From Actinomycetes bacterium (GTDB lineage: Bacteria > Auribacterota > JAJCYG01): DNA of 64,000 nt. The stretch is from positions 1 to 64,000 of the forward strand of contig JAJCYG010000041.1 of assembly GCA_029263055.1 (NCBI GenBank). Direction: 5' to 3'. The notes beneath the pieces were generated by a model. It was given only the letters and a program-made list of their open reading frames with translations. It had not been told where the DNA came from and searched no databases. Shown here piece after piece: positions 35,377 to 44,425 of the stretch. Numbering within the stretch: the first letter of the stretch is position 1; each line of letters begins with the position of its first letter. Position numbers and translations under genes: made by a program.

Positions 35377-36244
35377 TTTTGGGCCTTTTGGTGTGAGATC
35401 TATTTAAGAGTAAATGACTTAAGAATTTTATTTTATCAAAAAAGTCGAGTTTAGGACGTGAGTCAAGAACGTTATATCGATTCTTTCGAATCTTTTCTAA
35501 AATTCTCATTCCCCCTTTATAGGTGAGTTCAATTTCAGATTTCAGATCAGAATTAAGGGCTTTAATTAAAGGTTTTCCTTTTTCAAACATTTCTTCAGTT
35601 TTAAAAACGAGTTCGCGTATCATTTCAATAAAGTTATTATTATAGGTTTTATTAAAGAGCTCTTTCTCGCTGTAATAATATTTTTGCATGCTTGATTTAG
35701 GAATGTAGATGCGATCTTTTTTAATATCAATAGAGACATCTTGCCAAAAGTTAGTTAGTTGTAGGGCGCTGCAAATATTGTCTGACCAATGAAAGAGTTG
35801 TTCATCATTATATCCATGGATCAAAAGAACCAATCGTCCAATTGGATTGGCTGAATAGCGGGAATAGTTTAAAAGTTCTTCAAATGTTGCGTGTCGATTT
35901 TGAAGCACGTCACTTCGAAAAGCTGTGACAAGGTCATGTAATAAAGAAGGGGGGATCTGGCAATCTTCTATGGTTTGCTTTAAAGCAATGAAGAGGGGCT
36001 CGGTGGGTTCACCTGTTAGAGCGGCATCGAGTTTTTCATCCCATTCTGCTAAACGGGCTAAGCTCTCTTCTTTATCGGCTATTTCATCGGCAAAATCATC
36101 AGCGGTTCGGGCAAAAGCATAAATAGCCCAGACATATTTTCGTTTTTCAGCAGCAATGAGCCGTGAAGCAACAGGAAAATTCTCATAGTGTGAGAGAGCC
36201 AACTGGTGGCAATGACGAAATGCAGCCGAAACACTAGTTTTCAT
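35363..36244 (-). CDS. hpnC: Hydroxysqualene synthase HpnC
   Basis: A 293-residue squalene/phytoene synthase-family protein with AFARTADDFADE (first Asp motif, about 43-54) and LTNFWQDVSIDIKKDRIYIP (second, about 160-180). HpnC converts presqualene diphosphate to hydroxysqualene. It is the first gene of hpnC-D-E-DUF1802. The ATG at 36244 has no ribosome-binding site and a good promoter ends only 8 nt upstream, so the transcript may be leaderless. No squalene-hopene cyclase is in the window. Confidence 0.92.
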   Translation of the reverse strand: MKTSVSAAFRHCHQLALSHYENFPVASRLIAAEKRKYVWAIYAFARTADDFADEIADKEESLARLAEWDEKLDAALTGEPTEPLFIALKQTIEDCQIPPSLLHDLVTAFRSDVLQNRHATFEELLNYSRYSANPIGRLVLLIHGYNDEQLFHWSDNICSALQLTNFWQDVSIDIKKDRIYIPKSSMQKYYYSEKELFNKTYNNNFIEMIRELVFKTEEMFEKGKPLIKALNSDLKSEIELTYKGGMRILEKIRKNRYNVLDSRPKLDFFDKIKFLSHLLLNRSHTKRPKNVSA

Positions 36245-36252
36245 AAGCCAAT

Positions 36253-36281
36253 AATATATCCTGTCTTAGGAAATAACACAA
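36253..36281 (-). promoter_or_regulatory. hpnC promoter, possibly giving a leaderless mRNA
   Basis: On the minus strand TTGTGT (36276-36281), 17-bp spacer, TATATT (36253-36258). Eight nt separate the -10 from ATG 36244. Confidence 0.5.
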
Positions 36282-36355
36282 TCCTTTCCAAACAGTGGTT
36301 TGACAGAACTCTCTCTATGGGGCAAGTTGATATTAGAGGAAAATGAGAGGGGATT

Positions 36356-36628
36356 ATGAGTCAAAAGTTAATGAGTCTGTTGGTGTTAGCGATTTTTATT
36401 TTTGTAAGTGGAGGGGTTGTCAGTGCGGGTGAAAATGTGGCACTTCCTTCTTTAACATCCAAATTAAAAGGAGAGGTTTCAATTGATCAGTTGGAACCCT
36501 TGCCTTTATCAGCAGAAGCACCTAAACAACAACGTCATTTTATGGACTTGAATAGTGATACTTCTGGTAGAGTAGTTGTGCCTGGTAAATTTGGAAAAGC
36601 AGGCAAACTGGGAGGTTACGCAAAATGA
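36356..36628 (+). CDS. Small secreted protein, unknown function
   Basis: A 90-residue protein with a signal peptide (about residues 1-24, cut after VSA). The mature part is Leu/Pro/Lys-rich with a basic, glycine-rich tail PGKFGKAGKLGGYAK. No known family is visible. Ribosome-binding site GAGGGG precedes ATG 36356. It overlaps the next small secreted protein gene by 4 nt; both precede a TPR membrane protein. Confidence 0.6.
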   Translation: MSQKLMSLLVLAIFIFVSGGVVSAGENVALPSLTSKLKGEVSIDQLEPLPLSAEAPKQQRHFMDLNSDTSGRVVVPGKFGKAGKLGGYAK

Positions 36629-36888
36629 AGAGACTGTTTATTGTTTTTTTAGGTCTATTTATATTCTTTTTAAACTGTCCGACGTTGTCGTATTCAGAAG
36701 TTAAAAGAATGCCAACCATGGACTCTGAACTTGATTATACTGATGAGGACCTTGAGTCTTATCCTGAATATGATTTGCCAGATAAAAGTGATGGTTCATT
36801 ACAAGATCTTCCGGGTGATGCGCAAAAGAGACCCTTTGGTGGTTTTGATAAAATGCGTGGCTTAAAAATAAAATCTGATTTCAAATAA
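36625..36888 (+). CDS. Small secreted acidic protein, unknown function
   Basis: An 87-residue protein with a signal peptide (about residues 1-24, ending SYS). The mature part is acidic, with DSELDYTDEDLESYPEYD (about 32-49), then a basic end GGFDKMRGLKIKSDFK. No known family. Its ATG overlaps the previous stop (ATGA), so the two are coupled; like that gene it ends in a Gly/Lys-rich segment, and the two may form a complex. Confidence 0.6.
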   Translation: MKRLFIVFLGLFIFFLNCPTLSYSEVKRMPTMDSELDYTDEDLESYPEYDLPDKSDGSLQDLPGDAQKRPFGGFDKMRGLKIKSDFK

Positions 36889-36902
36889 CGAAAAGATAGA
36901 AC

Positions 36903-38975
36903 TTGGAAAAAATCACGGGGCTTTTCAAATCTAATTTTCATCTCTGCGTCATTCTTTTACTCTCTGTTTTGGGAGTGCTGATTTATTCTAATACCTTTGT
37001 GACTTCGTTTCAATTTGACGACTACTTTGCCATTGTTAATAATTCAACAATCCGTTCATTAGATATATCTGTTATTTGGGATGCTTTTCGAACCCGGTTT
37101 ATCTTGGGACTGAGTCTAGCCTTTAATTTTTACTTTAGTCAGCTCAATACCTTTGGCTACCATGTTTTTAATATTGCTGTTCATGTTTTGGTTTCAACCA
37201 GTGTCTATTTTTTAGCTTTTTATCTTTTTCAAACACCTTATTTTAAATCAAAACTCTCTCCAGCAGTGGTGCGCTGGTTGCCACTTTTTGCTGCGCTCCT
37301 TTTTCTGGTTCATCCTATTGAAACTCAGGCCGTCAGTTATATTTGGCAGAGAGGCGCTGCGCTTACAGCGCTTTTTTATATTTCTGCCGTGATGTTTTAT
37401 CTGAAGGCACGCGTGCATTCAAGTCGCGTGGCTTATTGTCTTTCGATCTTTTCACTTATTTGTGGTATGTACACAAAAGAGAATAGTGCCACAGCACCTC
37501 TGATGATTTTGATTACAGAGTTCATGTTTTTTGGACCTTGGAGAGAAAATTTTAAAAAGAGATTTTTTCGATTAATTCCGATTGGCCTCTGTCTTTTAAT
37601 TATCCCCTTAAGCATGATGCAGGCTAATGAGGTGCAGCTTGATTTGCTGCGCTCACCTTTGCATTTTAATGATGATTCCAAAGATTTATCGGTATTAGAA
37701 AAACTCTCCATGGTCACGCGTTGGGCCAATCCAAATGATATGCCTCGTAAAGATTATATGCTGACTCAGTTGAATGTGATTCGTACGTATGTTCGATTAT
37801 TGTTTTTGCCGATTAATCAAAACCTTGATTATGATTTTAGAGTTACGAATAGTTTTTTTGATAGTGAGACCCTTCTATCGGGTCTTTTTTTGCTCTTACT
37901 TATTGGTGGGGGGATTTGGGCTTTTCCGAAAAATCGTTTGCTGCTTTACTGCATGATTTGGTTTTTTCTTAATTTATTGATTGAATCTTCAGTGCCAATG
38001 AAAGATGTTATTTTTGAGCATCGAGTCTATTTGCCTAGTGTGGCATTTGTGCTCGCTATTCCGTATTATCTTTTTTCTTTAGTGAAGCGCCATCGAATTG
38101 TTTTACCCGTACTTTGCAGTTTGGTGCTTATTTTGTCTGTGATGACTTACCAGCGTAATAAAGTTTGGAAAAGTGAATTAACATTGTGGTTGGATGTGAT
38201 TGAAAAATCACCCAACAAAGCACGTCCGCATGTCGAGTTGGGAGCTGCTTATGGTCGGATTGGTGACTACGATAAGGTGATTGAGCTTAATTTGCGGGCG
38301 ATTGAACTTGATCCGTACCGTGCTTTGGCTTATGGCAATGCTGGCTTTGGTTTTTATCAGAAGGGGGATATAAACAAGGCGATTAAGTATTATCATGATG
38401 CGTTTAAATATCAAGATTACCTTCCTTGGATAGCAAACAATTTAAGTGTGGCTTATCGAAAGTCAGGCCGATTGGATCAAGCGCTCTATTGGTCTGAAAA
38501 AGCAGTGGCCTTGAACCCTATACTTCCAAGCTCTTATTCTAATTTGGGTTATCACTATTTTTTAAAAGGGGAGTATCAAAAGGGGATTGATGCGTGTAAG
38601 GATGGGCTTAAACTTGATCCTTTTAATTCAGCCGGTTATGTCACGCTTGGGATCATGTATTTTAAATTAGGTAAAGATCCTCTTGCGATTAATAATTTTG
38701 AAAAAGCGCTGACACTGACAGACAAACCACAGCACATTTACAATAACTGGGGCGCTCTTTATATGGAGAGAAAAGATTGGAAAAATGCCCAATCCTTTTT
38801 AAACAAAACATTAGCTGTTGATCCTGATCATCCAGATGCGCATTTTAATTTAGGTGTGATTTATTTGCAGCTAGGGGAACTTGCTAAAGTTAAAGAACAA
38901 TTAGCTATTCTAGAAAACTTAAATCGACTTGATTTGGTTAAGCGGCTTAAAGTTTTAGCCTCACAAAAATCTTAG
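36903..38975 (+). CDS. Polytopic membrane protein with C-terminal TPR repeats (TMTC-like)
   Basis: A 690-residue protein. The first 410 residues hold about ten transmembrane helices; after the first, the luminal loop has the FDD acidic pair (Asp39-Asp40) typical of GT-C glycosyltransferases. The last 270 residues (about 420-690) are at least six tetratricopeptide repeats, each with the expected A/G-Y-x-x-x-G and D/N-P spacing (for example AIELDPYRALAYGNAGF). The layout matches TMTC-like O-mannosyltransferase relatives, so a role in sugar transfer to proteins is possible but unproven. Only a TTG start (36903) fits. It ends overlapping the convergent HAD gene by 15 nt. Confidence 0.8.
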   Translation: MEKITGLFKSNFHLCVILLLSVLGVLIYSNTFVTSFQFDDYFAIVNNSTIRSLDISVIWDAFRTRFILGLSLAFNFYFSQLNTFGYHVFNIAVHVLVSTSVYFLAFYLFQTPYFKSKLSPAVVRWLPLFAALLFLVHPIETQAVSYIWQRGAALTALFYISAVMFYLKARVHSSRVAYCLSIFSLICGMYTKENSATAPLMILITEFMFFGPWRENFKKRFFRLIPIGLCLLIIPLSMMQANEVQLDLLRSPLHFNDDSKDLSVLEKLSMVTRWANPNDMPRKDYMLTQLNVIRTYVRLLFLPINQNLDYDFRVTNSFFDSETLLSGLFLLLLIGGGIWAFPKNRLLLYCMIWFFLNLLIESSVPMKDVIFEHRVYLPSVAFVLAIPYYLFSLVKRHRIVLPVLCSLVLILSVMTYQRNKVWKSELTLWLDVIEKSPNKARPHVELGAAYGRIGDYDKVIELNLRAIELDPYRALAYGNAGFGFYQKGDINKAIKYYHDAFKYQDYLPWIANNLSVAYRKSGRLDQALYWSEKAVALNPILPSSYSNLGYHYFLKGEYQKGIDACKDGLKLDPFNSAGYVTLGIMYFKLGKDPLAINNFEKALTLTDKPQHIYNNWGALYMERKDWKNAQSFLNKTLAVDPDHPDAHFNLGVIYLQLGELAKVKEQLAILENLNRLDLVKRLKVLASQKS

Positions 38976-39581
38976 AATTCCTTCCAAATTTTCAATGATG
39001 ATATCTGCTCCAGCTTTTTCTAATTGAGCTCGAGAGTCATAGCCTGTCAGTACCCCTGCAGTGAGCACGTTTCCATGTTTTCCTGCCTCGATATCGTGAG
39101 TCATATCGCCGATATATAAAATTTCTTCAGACGAGAAACCAGACTCTTGGATTAACTTATCAATCATATCAACCTTGTTCGCAACATCTTCAAAAATGGG
39201 ATTAAAGAAATCGTCGTCGGGAAAAAAGAGTTTTGTTTCACGTGAAACATAAGGGTGAGAGCTCAGCACCGATAAGATAAGACCTCTCTTTTTTAATTCT
39301 CTTAAAACAGGGGCGACACCTGGAATTGCTTTTGGAGCACTGTCGACTGTTTTAAATAATTGACGGAAGTTTTCTTGGATTTCAGGAAGGGCAATCCCTG
39401 GTAGATGTTTCTCTGTAAACAGGGAATAAGGGAGTTGGAAATTTTCTCTAAAGTAGTTGAGCGTGATTTCAGGCACTTTATAGTGCTGAAAAAGAAGGTT
39501 ATAGGTCTCAAAGGTGGGGAGCATGTCATTTGAGACGACTCCAGACCAGTCAAAAATAAGGAATTGAAGTTTTTTTTTCAT
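38961..39581 (-). CDS. HAD-superfamily hydrolase with variant motif I
   Basis: A 206-residue HAD protein of the phosphoglycolate-phosphatase type: motif I FDWSGVVSND (Asp11, Ser13), motif II SVLSSHPYVS near 104-113, and motif III/IV GDMTHDIEAGKHG near 158-170. The acid-base Asp normally two residues after the nucleophile is Ser13, as seen in phosphonatase-like members (DWAGT). It therefore may not be a plain phosphatase. ATG 39581 lacks a clear ribosome-binding site. Confidence 0.85.
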   Translation of the reverse strand: MKKKLQFLIFDWSGVVSNDMLPTFETYNLLFQHYKVPEITLNYFRENFQLPYSLFTEKHLPGIALPEIQENFRQLFKTVDSAPKAIPGVAPVLRELKKRGLILSVLSSHPYVSRETKLFFPDDDFFNPIFEDVANKVDMIDKLIQESGFSSEEILYIGDMTHDIEAGKHGNVLTAGVLTGYDSRAQLEKAGADIIIENLEGILRFL

Positions 39582-39823
39582 ATTGTGCTAAGTTCCGTGA
39601 AAATAGAGTGATTTGGAAGATTTTAATATTACTTATCTGATTTGCCAAGAATAAGTTACAAAAAGTGATAACCCTGACTGAAAAACATTGCCAGGTCTGC
39701 TTGAATTCCTTAGAATAACTTCTTATTTCAAGCTGTTTTTTGGGCTTTTTCCAGTGGTTTCTGCAGGAGTCCTGAAGTTGTCTTAACATTATTAAATAAC
39801 CTGTTTTCTCGACGGGGTTTCTG
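39582..39823. other. Intergenic region, HAD gene to pur promoter
   Basis: About 240 nt without a supported gene. A CAGGAGTCCTG palindrome is near 39763-39773 and a 79-codon frame occurs on the minus strand without family resemblance. I see no riboswitch consensus. Confidence 0.5.
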
Positions 39824-39853
39824 TTGACTACCGACGAGGAATTATGCTATAAC
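39824..39853 (+). promoter_or_regulatory. Strong promoter of the purine operon
   Basis: TTGACT (39824-39829), 18-bp spacer, TATAAC (39848-39853) with TGC directly upstream as extended -10. The transcript would start about 55 nt before purB and no purine riboswitch fits into this short leader. Confidence 0.75.
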
Positions 39854-39914
39854 ATCCTTCCTTATTCAAGAAAGACTATGGTCTAGGATCTCTAGGCTAA
39901 AATAGGAGTGTTTC

Positions 39915-41210
39915 ATGATTGATCGCTATACTCGGCCCGAAATGGGAAAAATATGGTCAGAACAGAATAAAATAGACCAATGGCTCAAAGTTGAAGTGTT
40001 GGCTTGTGAGGCAATGAACCAGCTTGGCCAAATTCCTGATGAAGATTGGAAAAACATCAAGGAAAAGGCAAATTTTGATCTTAAGCGGATGCAAGAGATT
40101 GAAGAGATCACGCAACACGATGTGATTGCCTTTTTAACTGCGGTTGCCGAGCATGTGGGGCCTTCAAGTCGTTATATCCACTTAGGTTTAACTTCCTCAG
40201 ATGTTTTAGATACTGGCTTGGCCATTCAAATGGTTGAAGCAGCTGAACTTTTAATCAAAGGTTTGCAAGACCTCATTGATGTAACCAAGAAGCGAGCTAA
40301 AGAACATAAGAAAACCATTATGATTGGTCGTTCGCATGGAATTCATGCAGAGCCTATGACGTTTGGTTTGAAGTTGGCTTTAATGGTCGACGAATTAGAG
40401 CGTTCCATGGATCGTTTGAAACGAGCTAAAGAGATTATTCGAGTGGGCCAAATTTCGGGTGCGGTTGGAACGCATGCCAATGTGGATCCCAAAGTAGAAG
40501 AACATGTCTGCAAAAAGTTAGGTTTAGAGCCTGCTAAAATTTCCACACAAATTTTACAACGTGATCGTCATGCTGAGTATTTAATGCAATTTGCATTAGT
40601 GGCAGCCACCTTAGAAAAGTATGCTGAAGAGATTCGTAACTTGCAAAAAACGGAAGTGCGCGAAGTAGAAGAGTTTTTTAGCAAAGGCCAAAAAGGTTCT
40701 TCAGCCATGCCGCATAAACGCAATCCAATTACATGTGAACGAGTGTGTGGTTTAGCACGCGTGATTCGTGGCAATGCGATCGCAGGTTTAGAAAATGTTG
40801 CTTTATGGCATGAGAGAGATATCACACACTCTTCTGCAGAACGGGTCATTATTCCTGATTCAGCCATCTTGCTTGATTACATTTTAGCGAAGATGACTAA
40901 GGTGATGGACAATCTGTTGGTTTACCCTGACCGAATGATGCAGAACTTAGAGCTCACACGTGGATTAGTTTTCTCACAACGTGTGTTACTTGAGTTGGCA
41001 AAAGAGGGGATGAGTCGCGAAAAAGCCTATGAGATTGTGCAACGCAATGCGATGAAAGTTTGGGAAAATGGGTCCAACTTTAAAGATATTTTACTTAAAG
41101 ATGAAGAGCTCTTAAGCAACATAACTAAAGAGCAAGTCGATGCTTGCTTTGATTTAGATTATCATTTAACTGACGTAGATCGAACCTTTGAAAAGTTGGG
41201 GTTAGCATGA
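39915..41210 (+). CDS. purB: Adenylosuccinate lyase
   Basis: A 431-residue fumarase/aspartase-superfamily lyase with HLGLTSSDVLDTG (about 86-98), GRSHGIHAEPMTFGLK (about 138-153, catalytic His) and the signature GSSAMPHKRNPITCE (about 260-274, catalytic Ser loop). It cleaves SAICAR to AICAR and adenylosuccinate to AMP. AGGAG precedes ATG 39915. It is the first gene of the operon and overlaps purS by 4 nt. Confidence 0.97.
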   Translation: MIDRYTRPEMGKIWSEQNKIDQWLKVEVLACEAMNQLGQIPDEDWKNIKEKANFDLKRMQEIEEITQHDVIAFLTAVAEHVGPSSRYIHLGLTSSDVLDTGLAIQMVEAAELLIKGLQDLIDVTKKRAKEHKKTIMIGRSHGIHAEPMTFGLKLALMVDELERSMDRLKRAKEIIRVGQISGAVGTHANVDPKVEEHVCKKLGLEPAKISTQILQRDRHAEYLMQFALVAATLEKYAEEIRNLQKTEVREVEEFFSKGQKGSSAMPHKRNPITCERVCGLARVIRGNAIAGLENVALWHERDITHSSAERVIIPDSAILLDYILAKMTKVMDNLLVYPDRMMQNLELTRGLVFSQRVLLELAKEGMSREKAYEIVQRNAMKVWENGSNFKDILLKDEELLSNITKEQVDACFDLDYHLTDVDRTFEKLGLA

Positions 41211-41482
41211 AAACATATCAATCTAAAATTGAAATCACATTAAAAAAATCAGTGTTGGATCCGCAAGGAACCCAGCTTCAACATGCACTCTCAAACATGG
41301 GGTATGAGTCAGTAGCAGATGTGCGAGTCGGAAAGTTTTTAGAAGTGACTCTTTCTGCAGCCAATGAAGCTGAAGCTCAAACAAAGTTAAATGAAATGTG
41401 TGACAAGCTTTTAGCCAATCCTGTGATTGAAGAATACAAAGTAGAACTTATTGAAAGTGGGGCTGCGGCCAATGTCAGCTAA
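41207..41482 (+). CDS. purS: FGAM synthase subunit PurS
   Basis: A 91-residue small subunit of the three-part PurLQS enzyme. The family pattern [19 protein letters not shown] (about 14-32) and the central [10 protein letters not shown] strand are clear. PurS dimers bridge PurL and PurQ. It overlaps purB (ATGA) and purQ. Its presence agrees with the short form of PurL encoded downstream. Confidence 0.95.
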   Translation: MKTYQSKIEITLKKSVLDPQGTQLQHALSNMGYESVADVRVGKFLEVTLSAANEAEAQTKLNEMCDKLLANPVIEEYKVELIESGAAANVS

Positions 41483-42188
41483 ACCTAAGTTTGCGGTTTT
41501 AGTTTTTCCTGGGTCCAATTGTGACCATGACTGCGAATATGCCTTAAGCGAAGTTTTTGACATTCCTGTAAAAATGGTCTGGCACAAAGAGACCTCTTTA
41601 GGGGATGTGGATGGTGTGTTAATTCCGGGTGGTTTTTCTTACGGTGATTATTTGCGTACCGGTGCCGTGGCTCGTTTCTCACCGATTATGGAAGCGGTTC
41701 AAGAAGCTGCTGTAAAAGGAAAAATGGTTTGGGGTATTTGTAATGGTTTTCAAATCTTGCTTGAGTCAGGTTTGTTACCAGGTGCAATGTTGCGTAACGA
41801 CAGTTTGAAGTTTGTCTGCAAGCATGTGAATTTGCGTACAGAAAACAATCAAACCCCGTTTACATCGGAGCTAAAAAAGGGAGAAGTTTTAAATATTCCT
41901 GTGGCTCATGGTGAAGGAAATTACTTTTTAGAAGAAGATAAACTCAAAGAACTCAACTCAAATAACCAAGTGGTGTTTCGTTATTGCGATGACAACGGTG
42001 AAACTAGAGCAGCATCCAATCCAAATGGATCGGTTGAAAACATTGCTGGTATTTGTAACAAAGAAGGAAATGTCTTGGGAATGATGCCTCACCCTGAGCG
42101 AGCATGTGATGTTTTGCTTGGCTCAGCAGATGGGCGTAAGATGTTTGAATCTATTTTAAAAACAAGCTTAGAAAAGGTATGCAACTAA
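41472..42188 (+). CDS. purQ: FGAM synthase subunit PurQ (glutaminase)
   Basis: A class I glutamine amidotransferase of about 238 residues. The nucleophile Cys is in [13 protein letters not shown] (about residues 87-99), the His-Glu pair in PHPERACD near the end, and [14 protein letters not shown] opens the fold. It supplies ammonia to PurL. ATG 41472 inside the purS tail is preferred over the in-frame TTG 41451. Its stop overlaps the purL start. Confidence 0.96.
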   Translation: MSAKPKFAVLVFPGSNCDHDCEYALSEVFDIPVKMVWHKETSLGDVDGVLIPGGFSYGDYLRTGAVARFSPIMEAVQEAAVKGKMVWGICNGFQILLESGLLPGAMLRNDSLKFVCKHVNLRTENNQTPFTSELKKGEVLNIPVAHGEGNYFLEEDKLKELNSNNQVVFRYCDDNGETRAASNPNGSVENIAGICNKEGNVLGMMPHPERACDVLLGSADGRKMFESILKTSLEKVCN

Positions 42189-44425
42189 TGGCTGTCGCTG
42201 AAGAACTGGTACAGATAACTCCTGAACTTTTAAAAGAACATGGTCTGACTCAAGAAGAGTACGACAAAATTAAAGGTTTCTTAAAAAGAGACCCAACCAT
42301 TACTGAGTTGGGTATTTACTCTGTGATGTGGTCCGAGCATTGCAGTTATAAAAACTCGAGACCTCTTTTAAAACTTTTTCCTACCTCCGGCGATCGTTTG
42401 TTGGTTAAAGCAGGCGAAGAAAATGCGGGCGTGATTGATATTGGAGAAGGCTGGGCTATTTCATTTAAAGTAGAATCGCACAATCACCCTTCAGCCATTG
42501 AACCTTTTCAAGGGGCAGCCACTGGAGTGGGTGGAATTTTACGTGACATCTTTACCATGGGCGCGCGTCCGTTAGCCTTAATGGATTCACTCCGTTTTGG
42601 TGACATGAATAAAAAACAGGTCAAAGGATTGTTGACTGGTGTGGTGAGCGGGATTGCTCATTATGGAAACTGTATTGGAATTCCAACAGTGGGCGGAGAA
42701 CTTTTTTTTGATGAGAGTTATGATGCCAATCCATTAGTGAATGTTTTTTGTTTAGGAATTGTGCCTCACGAACGTGTGATGCGAGGCGCGGCAGGTGGAG
42801 TGGGAAATCCTGTTTTTTATGTGGGAGCCACAACAGGCCGAGATGGAATTCATGGAGCGACTTTTGCTTCCGAAGATTTAACTGAAGAGTCAGAAAAGAA
42901 ACGTCCTAATGTTCAAATAGGGGATCCATTTTTAGAAAAATTATTAATGGAAGCGTGTTTAGAATTGTATGAAACCGATGCCTTGATTGGAATTCAAGAT
43001 ATGGGTGCGGCTGGTTTGACTTGTTCTACTTGTGAAACCGCGGCTCGGGGGGGTGCAGGAATTGAAATTGATGTTGATTTGGTTCCACGCCGTGAAACCG
43101 GCATGACACCTTATGAAGTGATGCTCTCTGAATCTCAAGAACGCATGCTTTTTATTTGTAAGCAAGGTCGTGAAGAAGAAGTGATCGCGATTTTTAAAAA
43201 GTGGGATTTAGAAGTGGCTCAAATCGGTTTTGTGACAGATGACAAAATGGTGCGTGTGAAAGATAAGGGCGAGATTGTGGCTGAAGTGCCAGCTCTTTCG
43301 CTGACAGACGACGCGCCTCTTTATCATCGCGAAGATAAAGAACCTGAAAATTTAAAAGAACTTCAAAGTTTTGACTTTAACACGTTAAAAGAGCCTGTTG
43401 ATGTGGCGGCTAGTTTTAAACAGGTGTTAAGTAGTCTAAATATTGCAAGCAAGCGTTGGGTTTACCAACAATATGATCACATGGTTCGAACCAACACCGT
43501 TTTATTGCCAGGTAGTGATGCTTCAGTGGTTTATTTAAAAGAACCTAAAAAATATGTGGCTATGTCTATGGATGGGAATAGTCGTTATTCTCTTTTAAAT
43601 CCAGAGCGGGGTGGAAAAATATCAGTAGCTGAGTCTGGCCGTAACGTGGTCTGTTCTGGGGCAACGCCTTTAGCTGTGACTGATAATTTAAACTTTGGAA
43701 ATCCGTATCGCCCTGAAGTCTTTTGGCAAATGAAACAGGCTGTGATTGGAATGGCTGAAGCGTGTCGCGTTTTTGATACACCTGTGGTAGGTGGAAACGT
43801 GAGCCTTTACAATGAAAATCCTAGTGGTCCTGTTGATCCAACTCCTGTGATTGGAATGGTTGGTTTGATTGAAAATAAAGATTTTATCACCTCTTCTTGG
43901 TTTCAGAATGAAGGAGATGTGGTGATTGCTTTAGGAGAAAACAAAGAAGAATTAGGTGGTTCTGAATACATTAAAGAAGTGTTTAATAAAAAAGTAGGGA
44001 ACGCACCTGAAATTGATTTGGCATTTGAAAAGCAAATCCAAGACTTTACTTTAGATGTGATTCACAATAATTGGGTTGAGTCGGCACATGATTGTGCAGA
44101 TGGTGGACTGGCCATTACTTTAGCTGAGAGTTGTTTTCATCCTAAAACAAAATGGGGTGTTTCAATTGAGTTGCCTGCAGCTCAAACAAGAACAGATGCG
44201 CTTCTTTTTGGAGAATCTCAATCACGCATTGTGCTTTCAGCTTCTCCTGAAAAGGCTGAAAAGATTCTCGCGTTAGCCAAAGAAAAAGGAGTTCCTGCTC
44301 AGAAAATTGGAACCGTGACCCAAGAAAATTTCGAAATTAAAGTCGATAGCAAAGAAGTTATCACTGAAAAAACAGAAAACTTGTTTCAACTTTGGAATAA
44401 AAGTTTGGAAGAGAAAATAAAATGA
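42188..44425 (+). CDS. purL: FGAM synthase subunit PurL
   Basis: A 745-residue small-type PurL that needs PurS and PurQ. Family marks are the N-terminal helix with SVMWSEHCSYKNSRPLL (about 46-62), ESHNHPSAIEPFQGAATGVGG (about 95-115), and GGNVSLYNE (about 536-544). It forms FGAM from FGAR, ATP and ammonia. TAATG overlaps the purQ stop; an ATG at 42179 would add three residues. Its stop overlaps purF by 4 nt. Confidence 0.97.
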   Translation: MAVAEELVQITPELLKEHGLTQEEYDKIKGFLKRDPTITELGIYSVMWSEHCSYKNSRPLLKLFPTSGDRLLVKAGEENAGVIDIGEGWAISFKVESHNHPSAIEPFQGAATGVGGILRDIFTMGARPLALMDSLRFGDMNKKQVKGLLTGVVSGIAHYGNCIGIPTVGGELFFDESYDANPLVNVFCLGIVPHERVMRGAAGGVGNPVFYVGATTGRDGIHGATFASEDLTEESEKKRPNVQIGDPFLEKLLMEACLELYETDALIGIQDMGAAGLTCSTCETAARGGAGIEIDVDLVPRRETGMTPYEVMLSESQERMLFICKQGREEEVIAIFKKWDLEVAQIGFVTDDKMVRVKDKGEIVAEVPALSLTDDAPLYHREDKEPENLKELQSFDFNTLKEPVDVAASFKQVLSSLNIASKRWVYQQYDHMVRTNTVLLPGSDASVVYLKEPKKYVAMSMDGNSRYSLLNPERGGKISVAESGRNVVCSGATPLAVTDNLNFGNPYRPEVFWQMKQAVIGMAEACRVFDTPVVGGNVSLYNENPSGPVDPTPVIGMVGLIENKDFITSSWFQNEGDVVIALGENKEELGGSEYIKEVFNKKVGNAPEIDLAFEKQIQDFTLDVIHNNWVESAHDCADGGLAITLAESCFHPKTKWGVSIELPAAQTRTDALLFGESQSRIVLSASPEKAEKILALAKEKGVPAQKIGTVTQENFEIKVDSKEVITEKTENLFQLWNKSLEEKIK

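Noticed and set aside
39550..39789. A 79-codon minus-strand frame upstream of the HAD gene
   Set aside because: No recognisable domain, no ribosome-binding site and a composition unlike neighbouring genes; overlaps the HAD start region.
39854..39914. Possible purine riboswitch leader for purB
   Set aside because: The predicted leader is about 55 nt and the conserved loop and junction elements are not seen.
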